A stretch of 64,000 bases of DNA from Azolla caroliniana. Taxonomy: Eukaryota > Polypodiophyta. Positions 32,482 through 42,240 of this stretch are shown in pieces; within the stretch, counting starts at the first letter, position 1; every line of letters begins with the position of its first letter. The stretch covers positions 15,810,001 through 15,874,000 of the forward strand of contig JBHGNT010000005.1 in assembly GCA_043228905.1 (NCBI GenBank), in the 5' to 3' direction. The translations under genes were made by a program, and so were the position numbers. The notes under the pieces were generated by a model. The model ran no database searches. It was not told the DNA's origin and saw only the letters and a program-made list of their open reading frames with translations.

Positions 32482-32871
32482 TGTTGAGAATCAAGCTTAA
32501 CTTGGTCTAGTGTGTGAACTCACCTTGAGAGTGAAGAGACACTCCAACGGTCAAGAGTCACCATTATGTCGCCACTTTGTATTCTAGCATTTAGTATGAG
32601 TCATAGAATCATATTCTATGACACATAACTTATGAGCTTTCACATTCCCCATGCTCCATGTGTCTTGTAGTTAATGAAGAGAGAGGGTGACTATATAAAG
32701 CACCCTCCTCCCACCTTGTATGATGTTGAGTCTTTCTCCTTTGTTAATATACTTAACCTTGCGTATTCTCTATGTCTTACTTCTTGTCTCTCTCACTCTC
32801 TCTCTCACTCATACACACACACACAGTTCATATCTATTCCGTTGCACAAGAATCACACCCGATTCTTTACA
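32482..32871 (+). repeat. Copia A LTR 3
   Basis: 390 bp, TGTTGAGAATC...GATTCTTTACA; nearly the same as LTR 2, with TATA box GACTATATAAAGC near 32689 and a CT/CA-rich tract near 32785-32825. Ends the tandem array. Confidence 0.92.
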
Positions 32872-32880
32872 CGTGCCATG

Positions 32881-33253
32881 TGTTAGTCGGCCGGCAAGGG
32901 AAGTCCAGAATGGGAAACGAGGGGATAATATTTACATAGAATTATTATGATTTGAGAAGCGAACGGACGGACACAGAATCGGTATGCCGATCCGGATCCG
33001 GACCGGTTCGTAGCCGGTTGCCGGTTGGCACCGGTTTGTACCTAAAACCAGAGACCTATAAAAAGGGCCGGTTAGATTGTAATCATTAGCGGATAATTAA
33101 TAGAGTGATGTTGTTCTATATCTTGATCATTGTTAATTACCGTTCTGTGCTAAGTATAATTCATCCTACGTGTGTATTGTGACTAATGATATTGCTGCTA
33201 GTAACTCCTTAGGGTTCCATTAATAGTCGGTCTAACTCTATCTCACTGTAACA
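32881..33253 (+). repeat. Possible solo LTR
   Basis: 373 bp beginning TGTTAGTCGG and ending ACTGTAACA, so TGTTA and TAACA are inverted termini. It has a TATA-like CCTATAAAAAGGG at about 33055 and short CCGGTT repeats upstream of it. No second copy in the window and no flanking duplication (CCATG versus CCCCA), so this rests on the ends and promoter-like box only. Confidence 0.4.
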
Positions 33254-33310
33254 CCCCATTGGTGAAGTGTCTCAAAGGGACACCCTATGTTAGGCCATTG
33301 TCCGGCCCTA

Positions 33311-33624
33311 GCGATAACAGAGAATTGCTGCAAGCATGGATCTAGAGATCGAACAGTTGGATGTCAAGACAACATTCGTGCATGGGGAGCTGGACGAGGA
33401 GATCTACATGCAGTAGCCCAAAAGCTTTGAGGAGAAAGGGAAAGAGAACCTGGTGTGTCAACTGAAGAAAAGCTTGTATGGTCTGAACCAAGCTCCACAC
33501 CAATGGTACAAGAAGTTCGAGACCTTCATGTAGGAACACAGGTTGATCACTTTGTGTTCGTCAAAAGGTACGATGAAGGTGACATCTTAATTCTCTTATT
33601 ATATGTGGATGACACGTTGATAGT
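33311..33624 (+). pseudogene. Copia RT fragment (family C-like)
   Basis: MDLEIEQLDVKTTFVHGEL, EEIYMQ-stop, NLVCQLKKSLYGLNQAPHQW, a frameshift, VDHFVFVKRYDEGD and the active site LLLYVDDTLIVV, cut exactly where the LTR of C3 begins. It is therefore the target into which C3 inserted (left 5 bp ATAGT). Confidence 0.8.
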
Positions 33625-34149
33625 TGTTGGGAATTTGATCCCTCCGGATGGGATCCGAATGAGAACCGGAGGAGCCGGATCGGACGGATTCGGAAGATAT
33701 CCTGATGAATCCGGTGTGAACCGGATCCAGGGACATATCTATAAATATGTTTCTAGAGGGCCTGTCATGGCCATATTTGTAAATAGTCCTAAAGTCATAT
33801 AAGTATAAATATGACTTAGGGCAACCACTTATGTGTGTGGTCATCAAAGTTGTTATAATTACTGTTATAAAGAGAGAGAGAGAGAGATACTGAAAGCTTT
33901 TCTGTTGTAACCGCCAGTTGGTGAAGACATAGAGCTCGAGGTCATTGCCTCTGAGTCTCGCTTGGTATCCTCTTCTTATAATGATGGTTGGAGTCTGTGG
34001 GCTCTTGTGCTTTTTTTCCCTATTAGGGTTTTCCACGCAAACATCTAGTGTCGCATCTTATTGTGTAAGTGCATTAATCTCATTTCTATTTCCCGCTTTC
34101 TTCCATTGAGTGTTTAAGACTCGGTTGTAGCCGAGCTCTATTCCGCACA
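33625..34149 (+). repeat. Copia C3 5' LTR
   Basis: 525 bp, TGTTGGGAATTTG...TTCCGCACA. TATA box AAGTATAAATATGAC near 33800, (AG)n tract at about 33869-33887. Its start (TGTTGGGA...CCCTCCGGATGGGA) matches the C2 LTR read on the minus strand. The PBS TGGTATCAGAGC follows at 34153-34164. Confidence 0.88.
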
Positions 34150-34187
34150 AACTGGTATCAGAGCACAGGTTCTAAACCTTGAAGAAA

Positions 34188-34450
34188 ATGGAAGAGTCAT
34201 TCGGACACATGTTCAAGCTCACCATCTCTAACTACCTAGTATGGAAATCGAAGATGAGGGACATGCTCGTGGTCAAAGATCTTTGATTGTCGGTATAGTT
34301 TGGGGACAAGAAACCGGACAAAATCGATGCCATGACATGGGAGGTGATGCACATGAAGATGACAACGTACATTAGGTGATTCATCGACATGAGCATGTAC
34401 AACAACTTCAATGAAGAAAGCAAAGCTCATGTCCTCTAGGAGAAAATTCT
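34188..34450 (+). pseudogene. Copia C3 gag, 5' part
   Basis: ATG 34188 begins MEESFGHMFKLTISNYLVW, then KSKMRDMLVVKDL with stops (34284, 34296), WEVMHMKMTTYIR and NNFNEESKAHVL-stop-EKIL, where it meets the truncated LTR of gypsy E. The rest of gag, the zinc knuckle and the protease start are missing. Confidence 0.8.
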
Positions 34451-34876
34451 GCCTGATCACCCACGCACACAGGGGAGCAAGATGGAGATTCTACCGGAAG
34501 CACACGGGCGTTCCACGGAGCAGAATCAGCCTCTCGAGAACCTGCGCAAAGAAAGCTTATGGAGAACGACAGAGGAGAAGAGCTCGGTCCCAGTCCGACA
34601 GCACTTCGTCCCCTCTAGCGCGCGATGTCTTCTCTCCCCCGTCTCCCTCTCTTTTATAGCTCAAGGAGGGAGGCCGTCTTGCCCATTTTACATCACATTA
34701 ATTCTCTGTCCTTTCGGACAGAGATACTCCTCGATTCTCCCTATAGAATATTGCTACCTAGGATCTACCCCTTGCGCCTACCTATCTACTTTACGACAAG
34801 GGACGTGCCCACGTGTAAGGGCCGGTTCACACACATTATACATGGTTTGCGCCTGGGGACGGTTTTCTTCACGACA
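34451..34876 (-). repeat. Gypsy E LTR, truncated copy
   Basis: Collinear and equal in length to 40777-41202; 181 bp of the outer end, including the TGTCGCG terminus, are gone, along with the adjoining C3 sequence. Ends TTCTTCACGACA before the polypurine tract. Confidence 0.88.
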
Positions 34877-34952
34877 TCCGCCCCCACCTAACTGCGCATC
34901 CACCGGTATGTGCCAAAATTGGGTTCCTACGGGAGAAAACCGATCCTTACTT

Positions 34953-36340
34953 TTATTCCTCATTTACCGGTTCATCCTCCGCCTCGGGCTGCTCGTCGTC
35001 GCTGTCCATGCCCCCGAGCTCCGGCTCCCCGTCGTGTCGTTTCTTGAACGCTTTGATCCTCTTCCCCGCTACCGGTATCGCCATTCTCGTACCGTCGAGC
35101 TCTGTGAGATGGTACGTCCCATTGGCGTTGGCGCCTGTTATTACGTAAGGCCCGAACCACCTCCTCGCAAACTTCCGCGTGGCCCTGTGCTGATTGTCGA
35201 GACTGTTGTCGTAGACTAGCACCCAATCGCCTTCCTCGATCTTCCTTGGCCGGAGCCTGTGTGTTCGGTTGAACCGGGCTTTGTTCCTTATCCTCGCTAC
35301 TCAAAGTTTCTCCGCGGCCCGTTCTACGTCCTTTGGCCTCCCCTCAAGCTGTTGAATCCGCGCCGACAACAGTTCCTCCCGGCTCATCTCGTCCCTCCAG
35401 TCCACCGTGGCCCACGAGGAGATCGTTCACTCTGTTGGCATGATCGGCTTCTGTCCGAACATCAGCTCGGCCGGCATGAACCCGGTTACCGAACTGTGCG
35501 TAGTCCGGTCCGCCCACAAGGCATAAGGTAGCAGTCGTGGCCAGTCCCCGACTCGGCCTCCACACGCCCGTACTAGCGCTTTGACAATTGGCCTGTGTCC
35601 GCGCTCCACCTTCCCGTTCGCCTCCGGATTGTACGCTGTGGTGAGCGAAAGTTTGACTCCTAGCCGGTCGAACAGCTCTTCGGCTTCTTCTACGTCCAAC
35701 TCACCACGGTCAGCCACGATCTTCCCTACGCACCCGTATCGGCATACTACGTCCTCAATCAAAAACCAGCATACGGCTGCCATCGTCTTGTTTTGCAGGG
35801 CTCGGCCTTCAACCTGGTTCGTTAGATCTTCCCGAGCCAGCACCAGATACCGCATCTGTCCTACCCCAATTGGCATCGTCACCAAATCCACCATCCACTT
35901 GAAGTGGACGGTCGGAGGGTAGGTCGGGTGAAGCTTGTCCCGGTGTCGGATCATGGAGTGCATCTAGCAACTTTCGCAAGTCGTCACGAACCGATGCACG
36001 TCCCGGTATAGTCCCGGCCACCAATACTTCCCCTTTAGCTTTTCGAACGTGGCCCACGTTCCACGGTGTCCAGCCCACGGGCTATCGTGGTACGCCACCA
36101 GCAAATCATCCTGTTCCTCCTTCTTTGCCACCACTCGGAGCGGGACGTCGTTCCTCTTCTTCGGGTACTTCCATATGTATCCGTCCCGAAGAAAGAATCG
36201 GTAGGCTTTCTTCCGAATCCGGTTGGCCTCGTCCGCTGTCCATGCCACGTCCGGTGTCATCGTTTTTAGGAACCCGCCGATCTGCAGCCACTCCCTGTCG
36301 TACTTGCTCTCGTCGAAGTCGTTAAGCGTCGGAGAGCATT
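34953..36340 (-). pseudogene. Gypsy E integrase
   Basis: Zinc finger module (YHDSPWAGHRGTWATFEKL, WWPGLYRDVHRFVTTCESC) ending at a stop (35963). The core holds Asp in FKWMVDLVTMPIG, Asp in KIVADRGELD and Glu in NGKVERGHRPIVKAL, then LLPYALWADRTTHSSVTG and ELMFGQKPIMP, a stop (35427), RPKDVERAAEKL, a further stop near 35302, and the C-terminal part with NSLDNQHRATRKFARRW, FGPYVITGANANGTYHL and a Lys/Glu-rich end. All three catalytic acids are kept. The LPYALWADRTT phrase is the one I associate with fungal gypsy integrases. Confidence 0.83.
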
Positions 36341-36351
36341 CCCGTTGGTTG

Positions 36352-38325
36352 TCACGTAAGCCGCCTCGAAGAAGTCCACGCCGACTTCCTCGTCCTCTGA
36401 AACCATGCCGCCGTCATTTTCGAACCTCGCCCTTGAAAGCATGTCAGCATGGCGTTGTCTTTCCCGGAAATGTGTCGTATTTCCGGATTCAGGGACTTGA
36501 TGTACGCTATCCACCTGAGCATTGCCAGGTCCGGCGTCGCGCATCCGGAAACCATGCCAAGAATTGGCAGGCAGTCCGTCTCGATAATTACCTCTGTCCC
36601 AATTAGGTAGTCTCTATTGGCCTTTACCGCCGAAACGATACCCCAGAGCTCGCATTTAACCTGGGCGTATCCTCGCTGTCGCTCGCTGAGGACCTTCGCG
36701 CCGAACCGGATCGGGAAACGCGTGTCGTCCTCGCCCTCTTGGTTGACGACCCATCCAATCCCGGTCGGACTCGTGTCCACTGTTACGTAAATTGGAGTGC
36801 TCTGTTCGTAGACAGCCTTTCGGAGCGTCGGAGCCGCGGCAAGTGCTTCCTTCATCTTCCGGACAGACTCCGAATGCTCGTCTCTCCACTTGAATTTTTG
36901 CCCCTTTTTCAGCAACCCGTATAACGGCTCCGCGACGTGAGCGTAATGCGGGATCCATATGTGGTAGAACGCGCACGCTCCCAAGAACCTCCGAACCTCC
37001 GTGACCGAGCTACAGTCGTTCTTCATCGCGGAGATGGCTTCTACCTTAGTCGGAGACGGTTTCCGGCCGTACGGCCCGCATAGGTGTCCGACGACCATGA
37101 TCTCTGATTGCCCGAAGGCCGATTTTCCCCCGGAGAAGGTGAGCCTCGCTCCCTCCAACCTCTGCAGCACCTTCTCGCAGTCATCGATGTGCGTCGCCAC
37201 GAATATCCGGCATCCGTCCGGTCCGATCGTCTCGTCCCTTTCCTCCACCGGGCATCCCTTGATCGGGACATCGTCCAAAAACGGCATGGTGATGTCCGGG
37301 ATACAATCCCTCAGCACTTTGTTCTTTGCGTTCACCATGTGAGCCACCGAGTTCATCCCTCCTTGCGGCAGGGTACACATCCGTACTAGGCCGAGAGGAG
37401 TTCGCATTGTTGTGATGTCTTTGCTCTCTACGACAAGCTGGAACTGATCATACCCCGAGTAGAGATCACCAACCGAGTAAATCGACCTTCCGGCGAAGGC
37501 CTCCACGAACTCGTCTATTGTCGGTCCGATTCCTGCGTTTCGAATGGTCACCTTGTTGACCGGCTGCAGGTCTTGAATAAAGCGCAGCGTGCCTTCCTTC
37601 TTCGGCATGGTAAACCACCGATTCGAGTATGGTGCACTCGACAGTTCTAGGATTCCCATCTCGACCTTCTGCTTTAACAACTCCATCAGCTTCAGGATGT
37701 GAGCTCTGGGTACTGGAATCGGTTTGAGACTCCACGGCACATGCAGTATCGTGAATATCACCATCGGTTCCACGACTGTCGGGTCTACGCACCCGATCTC
37801 CTCCGGTGAGAATGTGAAAGCCTTCCCGTGCCTTCCGAGCATTCTCCGAAAATGGGCCAGCAGTAGGAAGTCGCCCCCACCGATTTTGAGCTCGCGTAGC
37901 GTTATATCGGTTAACGTGTGTCCTATGCGGGCTAGATTTCGTAAACTCGGGTCCGACGCAACCCCCTTTATTCGCAACTCGCTGCCCTCCGGCAAGGGAG
38001 CCGCGACTGGCCTCACCTTCCGGTCCACAGTCTTGTACCTCGTGTCCACCCGGGCCGTCCGACCCGACACGAGCCCTCTACTGAAGTCCGCGATGACTTC
38101 GTACATCCTTTCCGAACATACCGGAATCGTCCGGTCCTCTTGAAGGACTCCTCCGACTACCTCCCACAGCTCCCCCAAGGTATCGTCGTAAGAGACTGCC
38201 TCCACAGCTCCGTTGATTTCCTCTCCAAGGTCGAGGACGCCACATGCCCAAGTCGCTCCTCCGCCCTTCTCTTCTTCCGACCAACGACGTCGACTATCGT
38301 ACACCCTCCGTTGTCGGAGAACCAA
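36352..38325 (-). pseudogene. Gypsy E reverse transcriptase-RNase H
   Basis: 657 open codons. RT motifs: KQKVEMGILELSSAPYSNRW, MPKKEGTLRFIQDLQPVN, IRNAGIGPTIDEFVEAFAG, DLYSGYDQFQL, MRTPLGLVRMCTLPQGGMNS, active site MPFLDDVPIKG (near 37270), GKSAFGQSEIMVVGHLCG and VRRFLGACAFYHIWIP. RNase H: VTVDTSPTGIGWVV (Asp), AQVKCELWGIVSAV (Glu), IETDCLPIL (Asp), ISGKDNAM. A one-base deletion near 36447 shifts the frame just before the ADMLSRAR end. The joined start at 38325 is also a frameshift from protease. Confidence 0.85.
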
Positions 38326-39118
38326 AATTCCCTACTTATAGCATAGGTCTTCCTCGCTATCATACACTTGTGGGGTTTTCCCGGAGTGTCCGGACTATCG
38401 CGGCCCCACACCTTGATAGCCCTCTTAAAAAATCCTCCCGGCTTTCGCCCCCGAGGGTCTCGCGGTTCCTCTCATGGTTTGGTCTCACCGTCAGGAACTG
38501 GACCGAGTGACGCCCATCCTGGCTCTTGACCCTTGCATAGGCCGAGCCGTTGTCCAGCACCTTGGTCTCCATCCGTGTTGCCGTGATGTACGGTTCTCCT
38601 AGTATAACCGGATGTGAGGACATCTCCTGCACGAAGAAGTGCTGGTCAATCTCGACATCGCCGATCTTTACTCGTACATTCGGGCAGGCTTCATGCAGTT
38701 CTTCGGTGGCACGCGTCGTTGCCCGTATCTTCCACCCGTGCTTGGTGTTGATCGGCCATTTCCCCTTCCTATAGAAGTCCATGGACATCAAATTGATTTC
38801 TGAACCGTGGTCCACCAACGCCACCACCGGTTTATGAACATCTTCGATCTTCACGGGGGTCTCCATGGTCGCTCTAGCCCAGTGCGGCCTCGAATAGTGG
38901 CTCTCCGCCAACTCGTCTTCCAGCGCCGTGTCCTCTATGTGCGTCGTCCGCACCTCCACTGGCTTCTCCGGTTCTGTCTCCGTCGACAGCCTCTTCCTCT
39001 TCACCAAGTTTACGATGGAGTCGTGGAACTCCTTCTTGGCGATCTCGAGCACTTCCCTCAGCGACAGTTCCACCTTGCTGTCGAGGATTCGTTCTTCCAG
39101 GACCTTTCGCAGGTCCAT
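38326..39118 (-). pseudogene. Gypsy E aspartic protease
   Basis: Open 39118-38360: RKVLEERILDSKVELSLREV, a Lys/Arg linker, then retropepsin with VVALVDHGSEINLMSMDFY (D-H-G-S where D-S/T-G is usual), IGDVEIDQHFFVQEM, SHPVILGEPYITATRM. A frame change near 38360-38320 connects it to RT. Its ILGEPY end is typical of this gypsy lineage. Confidence 0.75.
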
Positions 39119-39211
39119 GGATCTTTCGATTTTTGTGCCTAGCCCGTACCCACCCCTCTTGGGATTATCCTGGGCGCCGGTTATACCGGCCTCATTCCGT
39201 CTTTGCTCGAA

Positions 39212-40552
39212 TCAAGTTTCATATCGCTGCGAGGGCCCGGCCCCTCCGGTTTTCCCTACTCGCTTGTCCTCCACTAGGGCCTCGTAGTTTTGACAAGCGG
39301 CTTCGACGAAGCCTATCTTTCCTTCCACCGGGTCACTCCACCCGGTTACCTCCCAGACCCATTTTTCCGCGCGGTCCACCTCTTCTTTCCTCAGTCGTGC
39401 GTCGGCGAGGCCTTCTAGCATCGTCGGCCAGAACCCGGCTTTGTTCGTTTTTGGGGCCTCGCCACCTCCGACCCGAATACCAGCTAACGCCGAGTAGTGG
39501 ACGGTCTCCGCGTGACGAGCCGCCGCCTCCTCCATCAGCCTTTTCATACCCCCTTTCCCAACGTTCAGGTTCAGGGTCCTTCGGGTCTCGCTGACGTGCA
39601 CCCGACCGTTCCACAGGTACACCACGTTGCTTCTCATTGCCTCGGCGAAGTCCCCGCAGTCCTTCCGGATGTGCCCAACCGCATCACACCACATGCACCT
39701 GTTTTCAGCCAGAGGTCATCGGTCACGGGCCTGTTTGCCACCATCCCTCCATGCCTAGGCAATCTGGAGATCCTTTACCATCCGCGTCAGCTCCTCCAGA
39801 GTTGCTCCCCTGGACGAGCCATTGACCATGCCGGTTGAAGCCGACCCAGTCTCGAGCTAATCTCGGGTCTCTCCCCTTCGCGTTGGTGGTGTTGGCTCGA
39901 GCTTCCTTACTGCGACAAAGCCCGCCCCTGTCGATCCATTGTCAGCCCATTCCCGCCGTTTGTCGAAACGGCCACAGACCCTTTTCACTACGGCCTAGTC
40001 GGCCGTCAGCCCGTCATCAGTCTCCAATAAGAGGCCTACCTACTCCCGATCCAGCTCTTCAGCCGACTTAACAAACAATAGGACACGACTTGTGTCCAGA
40101 ACGGTCCGGTCAAGCACCGAGAGGCGCGCGAAGCGTTCCTCAAACTCCCGAAGGAGCACTGACGCGTTCCTTCCTTTGTCGGGGGTCTCCACCCACTCCA
40201 TGAAGTCCCGCTTCGAAAGTCGAAGCGCATCTTCAAGCCCGTATCTTTCGAGGAGCCGACCTTCGAACTCCTCCGAGGTCCGGCTCTCGGCCCGTACCTC
40301 GAGCACCTCCGTATGGATACCCGGCATCGCCACTCGAGGGAACCCGGCTAGACACCTCTCTTCCGGAATGTCCCTCATTACCATCTTAGCCCGGTAGGAC
40401 GCCAAGTAGCTCGTGGCATCCTTTCCACTAAACCGGCCGATCGTACCAACAACCACCTCGATAGCCCTATCAAGGGCGCCAGTGCCTTCGCGCACACTCA
40501 CTATACGGTCTACAGCTGAAGCCATGGCTTCTGCAAGGTCCGACCCCCTCAT
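39212..40552 (-). pseudogene. Gypsy E gag and zinc knuckle
   Basis: ATG 40552 begins MRGSDLAEAMASAVDRIV and is open to 40040: VVGTIGRFSGKDATSYLASY, RLLERYGLEDALRLSKRDF, LREFEERFARLSVLDRTV, SRVLLFVKSAEELDRE, then stop. Downstream is the knuckle CMWCDAVGHIRKDC (near 39695-39654), followed by VVYLWNGRVHVSET and NVGKGGMKRLMEE, and a linker with ALVEDKRVGKTGG. The GRFSGKDATSYLASYRAKM segment matches F gag. Between 39700 and 40040 the frame is broken. Confidence 0.78.
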
Positions 40553-40573
40553 CTTCTACTCCTCTGCCGCCTG

Positions 40574-40591
40574 TTCACGTCGGGTTCACCA
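40574..40591 (-). other. Gypsy E primer-binding site
   Basis: Minus-strand TGGTGAACCCGACGTGAA four bases inside the LTR; one base different from that of F, not the initiator tRNA-Met site used by the copia elements here. Confidence 0.6.
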
Positions 40592-40595
40592 AATA

Positions 40596-41202
40596 TGTCG
40601 CGTTATTACGCGCGTGCGTGGAGAACAAGGCGGGACCACTAGGGACTTGGACCGAGGAATAAGTGGGGAAAAGAGAGAGAGGGAGAGAGAGACACGCTCA
40701 CACACGGATAGACAAAGAAGCGCGCGGGATGACTCGAGCGGTTACAGCCGATCAGGTCGGCGAGACGGGTGTCGACGCCTGATCACCCACGCACACAGGG
40801 GAGCAAGATGGAGATTCTACCGGAAGCACACGGGCGTTCCACGGAGCAGAATCAGCCTCTCGAGAACCTGCGCAAAGAAAGCTTATGGAGAATGACAGAG
40901 GAGAAGAGCTCGGTCCTAGTTCGACAGCACTTCGTCCCCTCTAGCGCGCGATGTCTTCTCTCCCCCGTCTCCCTCTCTTTTATAGCTCAAGGAGGGAGGC
41001 CGTCTTGCCCGTTTTACATCACATTAATTCTCTGTCCTTTCGGACAGAGATACTCCTCGATTCTCCCTATAGAATATTGTTACCTAGGATCTACCCCTTG
41101 CGCCTACCTATCTACTTTACGACAAGGGACGTGCCCACGTGTAAGGGCCGGTTCACACACATTATACACGGTTTGTGCCTGGGGACGCTTTTCTTCACGA
41201 CA
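40596..41202 (-). repeat. Gypsy E LTR, complete copy
   Basis: 607 bp, TGTCGCGTTATTACG...TTCACGACA. Minus-strand TATA box CTATAAAAGAG near 40980; a GA-rich tract at 40671-40692. The first 60 bp resemble the F LTR. Confidence 0.9.
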
Positions 41203-42240
41203 ACGTTCTGGAGGTTCGGTTGAACCTGATATCAACCGGTCAGCTAGATGATGAAGTCTACACGAGTAGCATCTACAACGGCGTCATGAAGTTTTGCAAA
41301 GGGAGCCTGATTGTGGCTCGATCCCGGAAGATCAACACATTGTACTTGATGCATGCCCAGATCTGCCGGGAGGAAGTGAACGTGTCATTAGAAAATGCCG
41401 GTGAGTTCTGGCACAAGAGGTTGTGTCACATGAGCCAAAAAGGGATGAGAAGACTTGCCGAAGATAACCTCATTCCGGAGGTGAAAGACGTGCATCTTGA
41501 GAAGTGCACCGACTGCTTGGCTGGCAAGCAAAACTGAACCTCTTTCTGGTAAAGACCACCGATGAGATGGAAGACCCCACTGGAACTTGTGCATACTGAT
41601 GTATGCCAAGTGACACGAAGTCACATGCCGGATCGCAGTACTTCGTGACATTCATAGACGACTACAACTGGAAGCTATGGATATCACCGTTGAAGATGAA
41701 GGATTAGGTGTTATCCATCTTCAAGGAACTCCATGCGAGGGTGGAAAGGGAAACTGGCCAGAAGCTAAAGGCAGTTCGAGCGGACAACTGAGGAGAATAC
41801 CGGGGGCAGTTCGAGGAGTACTGCTGGTCGAAGGAATCCGGCTCGAATTCCCCGTGCCGAAGATGCCAGAGCTGAACGGATTGGCCGAAAGAATGAACCA
41901 GACCATAATGGAGAGAGTCCAGAGCATGGTAGCACATGCAAAGTTACCCAAGACGTTTTGAGCTGAGGCGTTGATGACAACGACCTATGAGATAAACAGA
42001 TCACCCTCAACACCCTTGGAAGGAGACTCACCGCAGAAAGTATGGACCGGTAAAGGCGTGTCTTACTGGCATCTGAAGGTGTTTGGTTGTCTCGTTTATG
42101 TTCATGTTGCAAAGGACAAGAGAGAAAATTTGGATCTGAAGTCCAGGCCATGCATATTCCTTGGATACGGCGATGATGAGTTTGGATACCGAGTGTGGGA
42201 CTTGGTCGAGAAGAAGGTGTTCCGGAGTCGACACATAGTC
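41203..42240 (+). pseudogene. Copia C3 integrase
   Basis: Resumes after gypsy E: EVRLNLISTGQLDDEVY, KFCKGSLIVARSRKINTLY, zinc finger HKRLCHMSQKGMRRL...CTDCLAGKQN then stop (41535). The core is broken by frameshifts (YFVTFIDDYN-like near 41640) and a Trp-to-TGA change (41959), with FPVPKMPELNGLAERMNQT (catalytic Glu) kept, then YEINRSPSTPLEGDSPQKVW, HLKVFGCLVYVHVAKDK, CIFLGYGDDEFGYRVWD and VFRSRHIVFMEDKS. Confidence 0.83.

Larger units (their letters stand above)
7844..32871 (+). mobile_element. Tandem copia family A array (LTR-INT-LTR-INT-LTR)
   Basis: Three LTRs of one family (7844-8071, 23221-23602, 32482-32871) bracket two internal regions in the same orientation. The middle LTR is preceded by the 3' end of one copy (A1) and followed directly by the PBS and gag of the next (A2), so it is shared. 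Both internal regions code gag, protease, integrase, RT, RNase H in copia order. A1 is split by gypsy F (9919-20521) and A2 by copia C1 (27068-31287). Outer flanks (GACCA left, CGTGC right) do not match, so no target duplication survives for the array. Both copies carry many stops. Confidence 0.85.
34451..41202 (-). mobile_element. Gypsy element E, fungal-like pol
   Basis: Minus-strand gypsy element with LTRs 40596-41202 (full, 607 bp) and 34451-34876 (426 bp, outer 181 bp lost). The shared 426 bp differ at about eight sites. Order: PBS, gag, zinc knuckle, protease, RT, RNase H, integrase zinc finger, core and C-terminus, polypurine tract (complement of TCCGCCCCC, 34877-34885). The right flank begins ACGT, the same four bases that flank F. 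RT and knuckle motifs resemble gypsy elements I know from basidiomycete fungi. Confidence 0.87.

Noticed and set aside
34482-35219. 245-codon plus-strand ORF over the truncated E LTR
   Set aside because: Antisense to the LTR and the integrase C-terminus of gypsy E; no domain.
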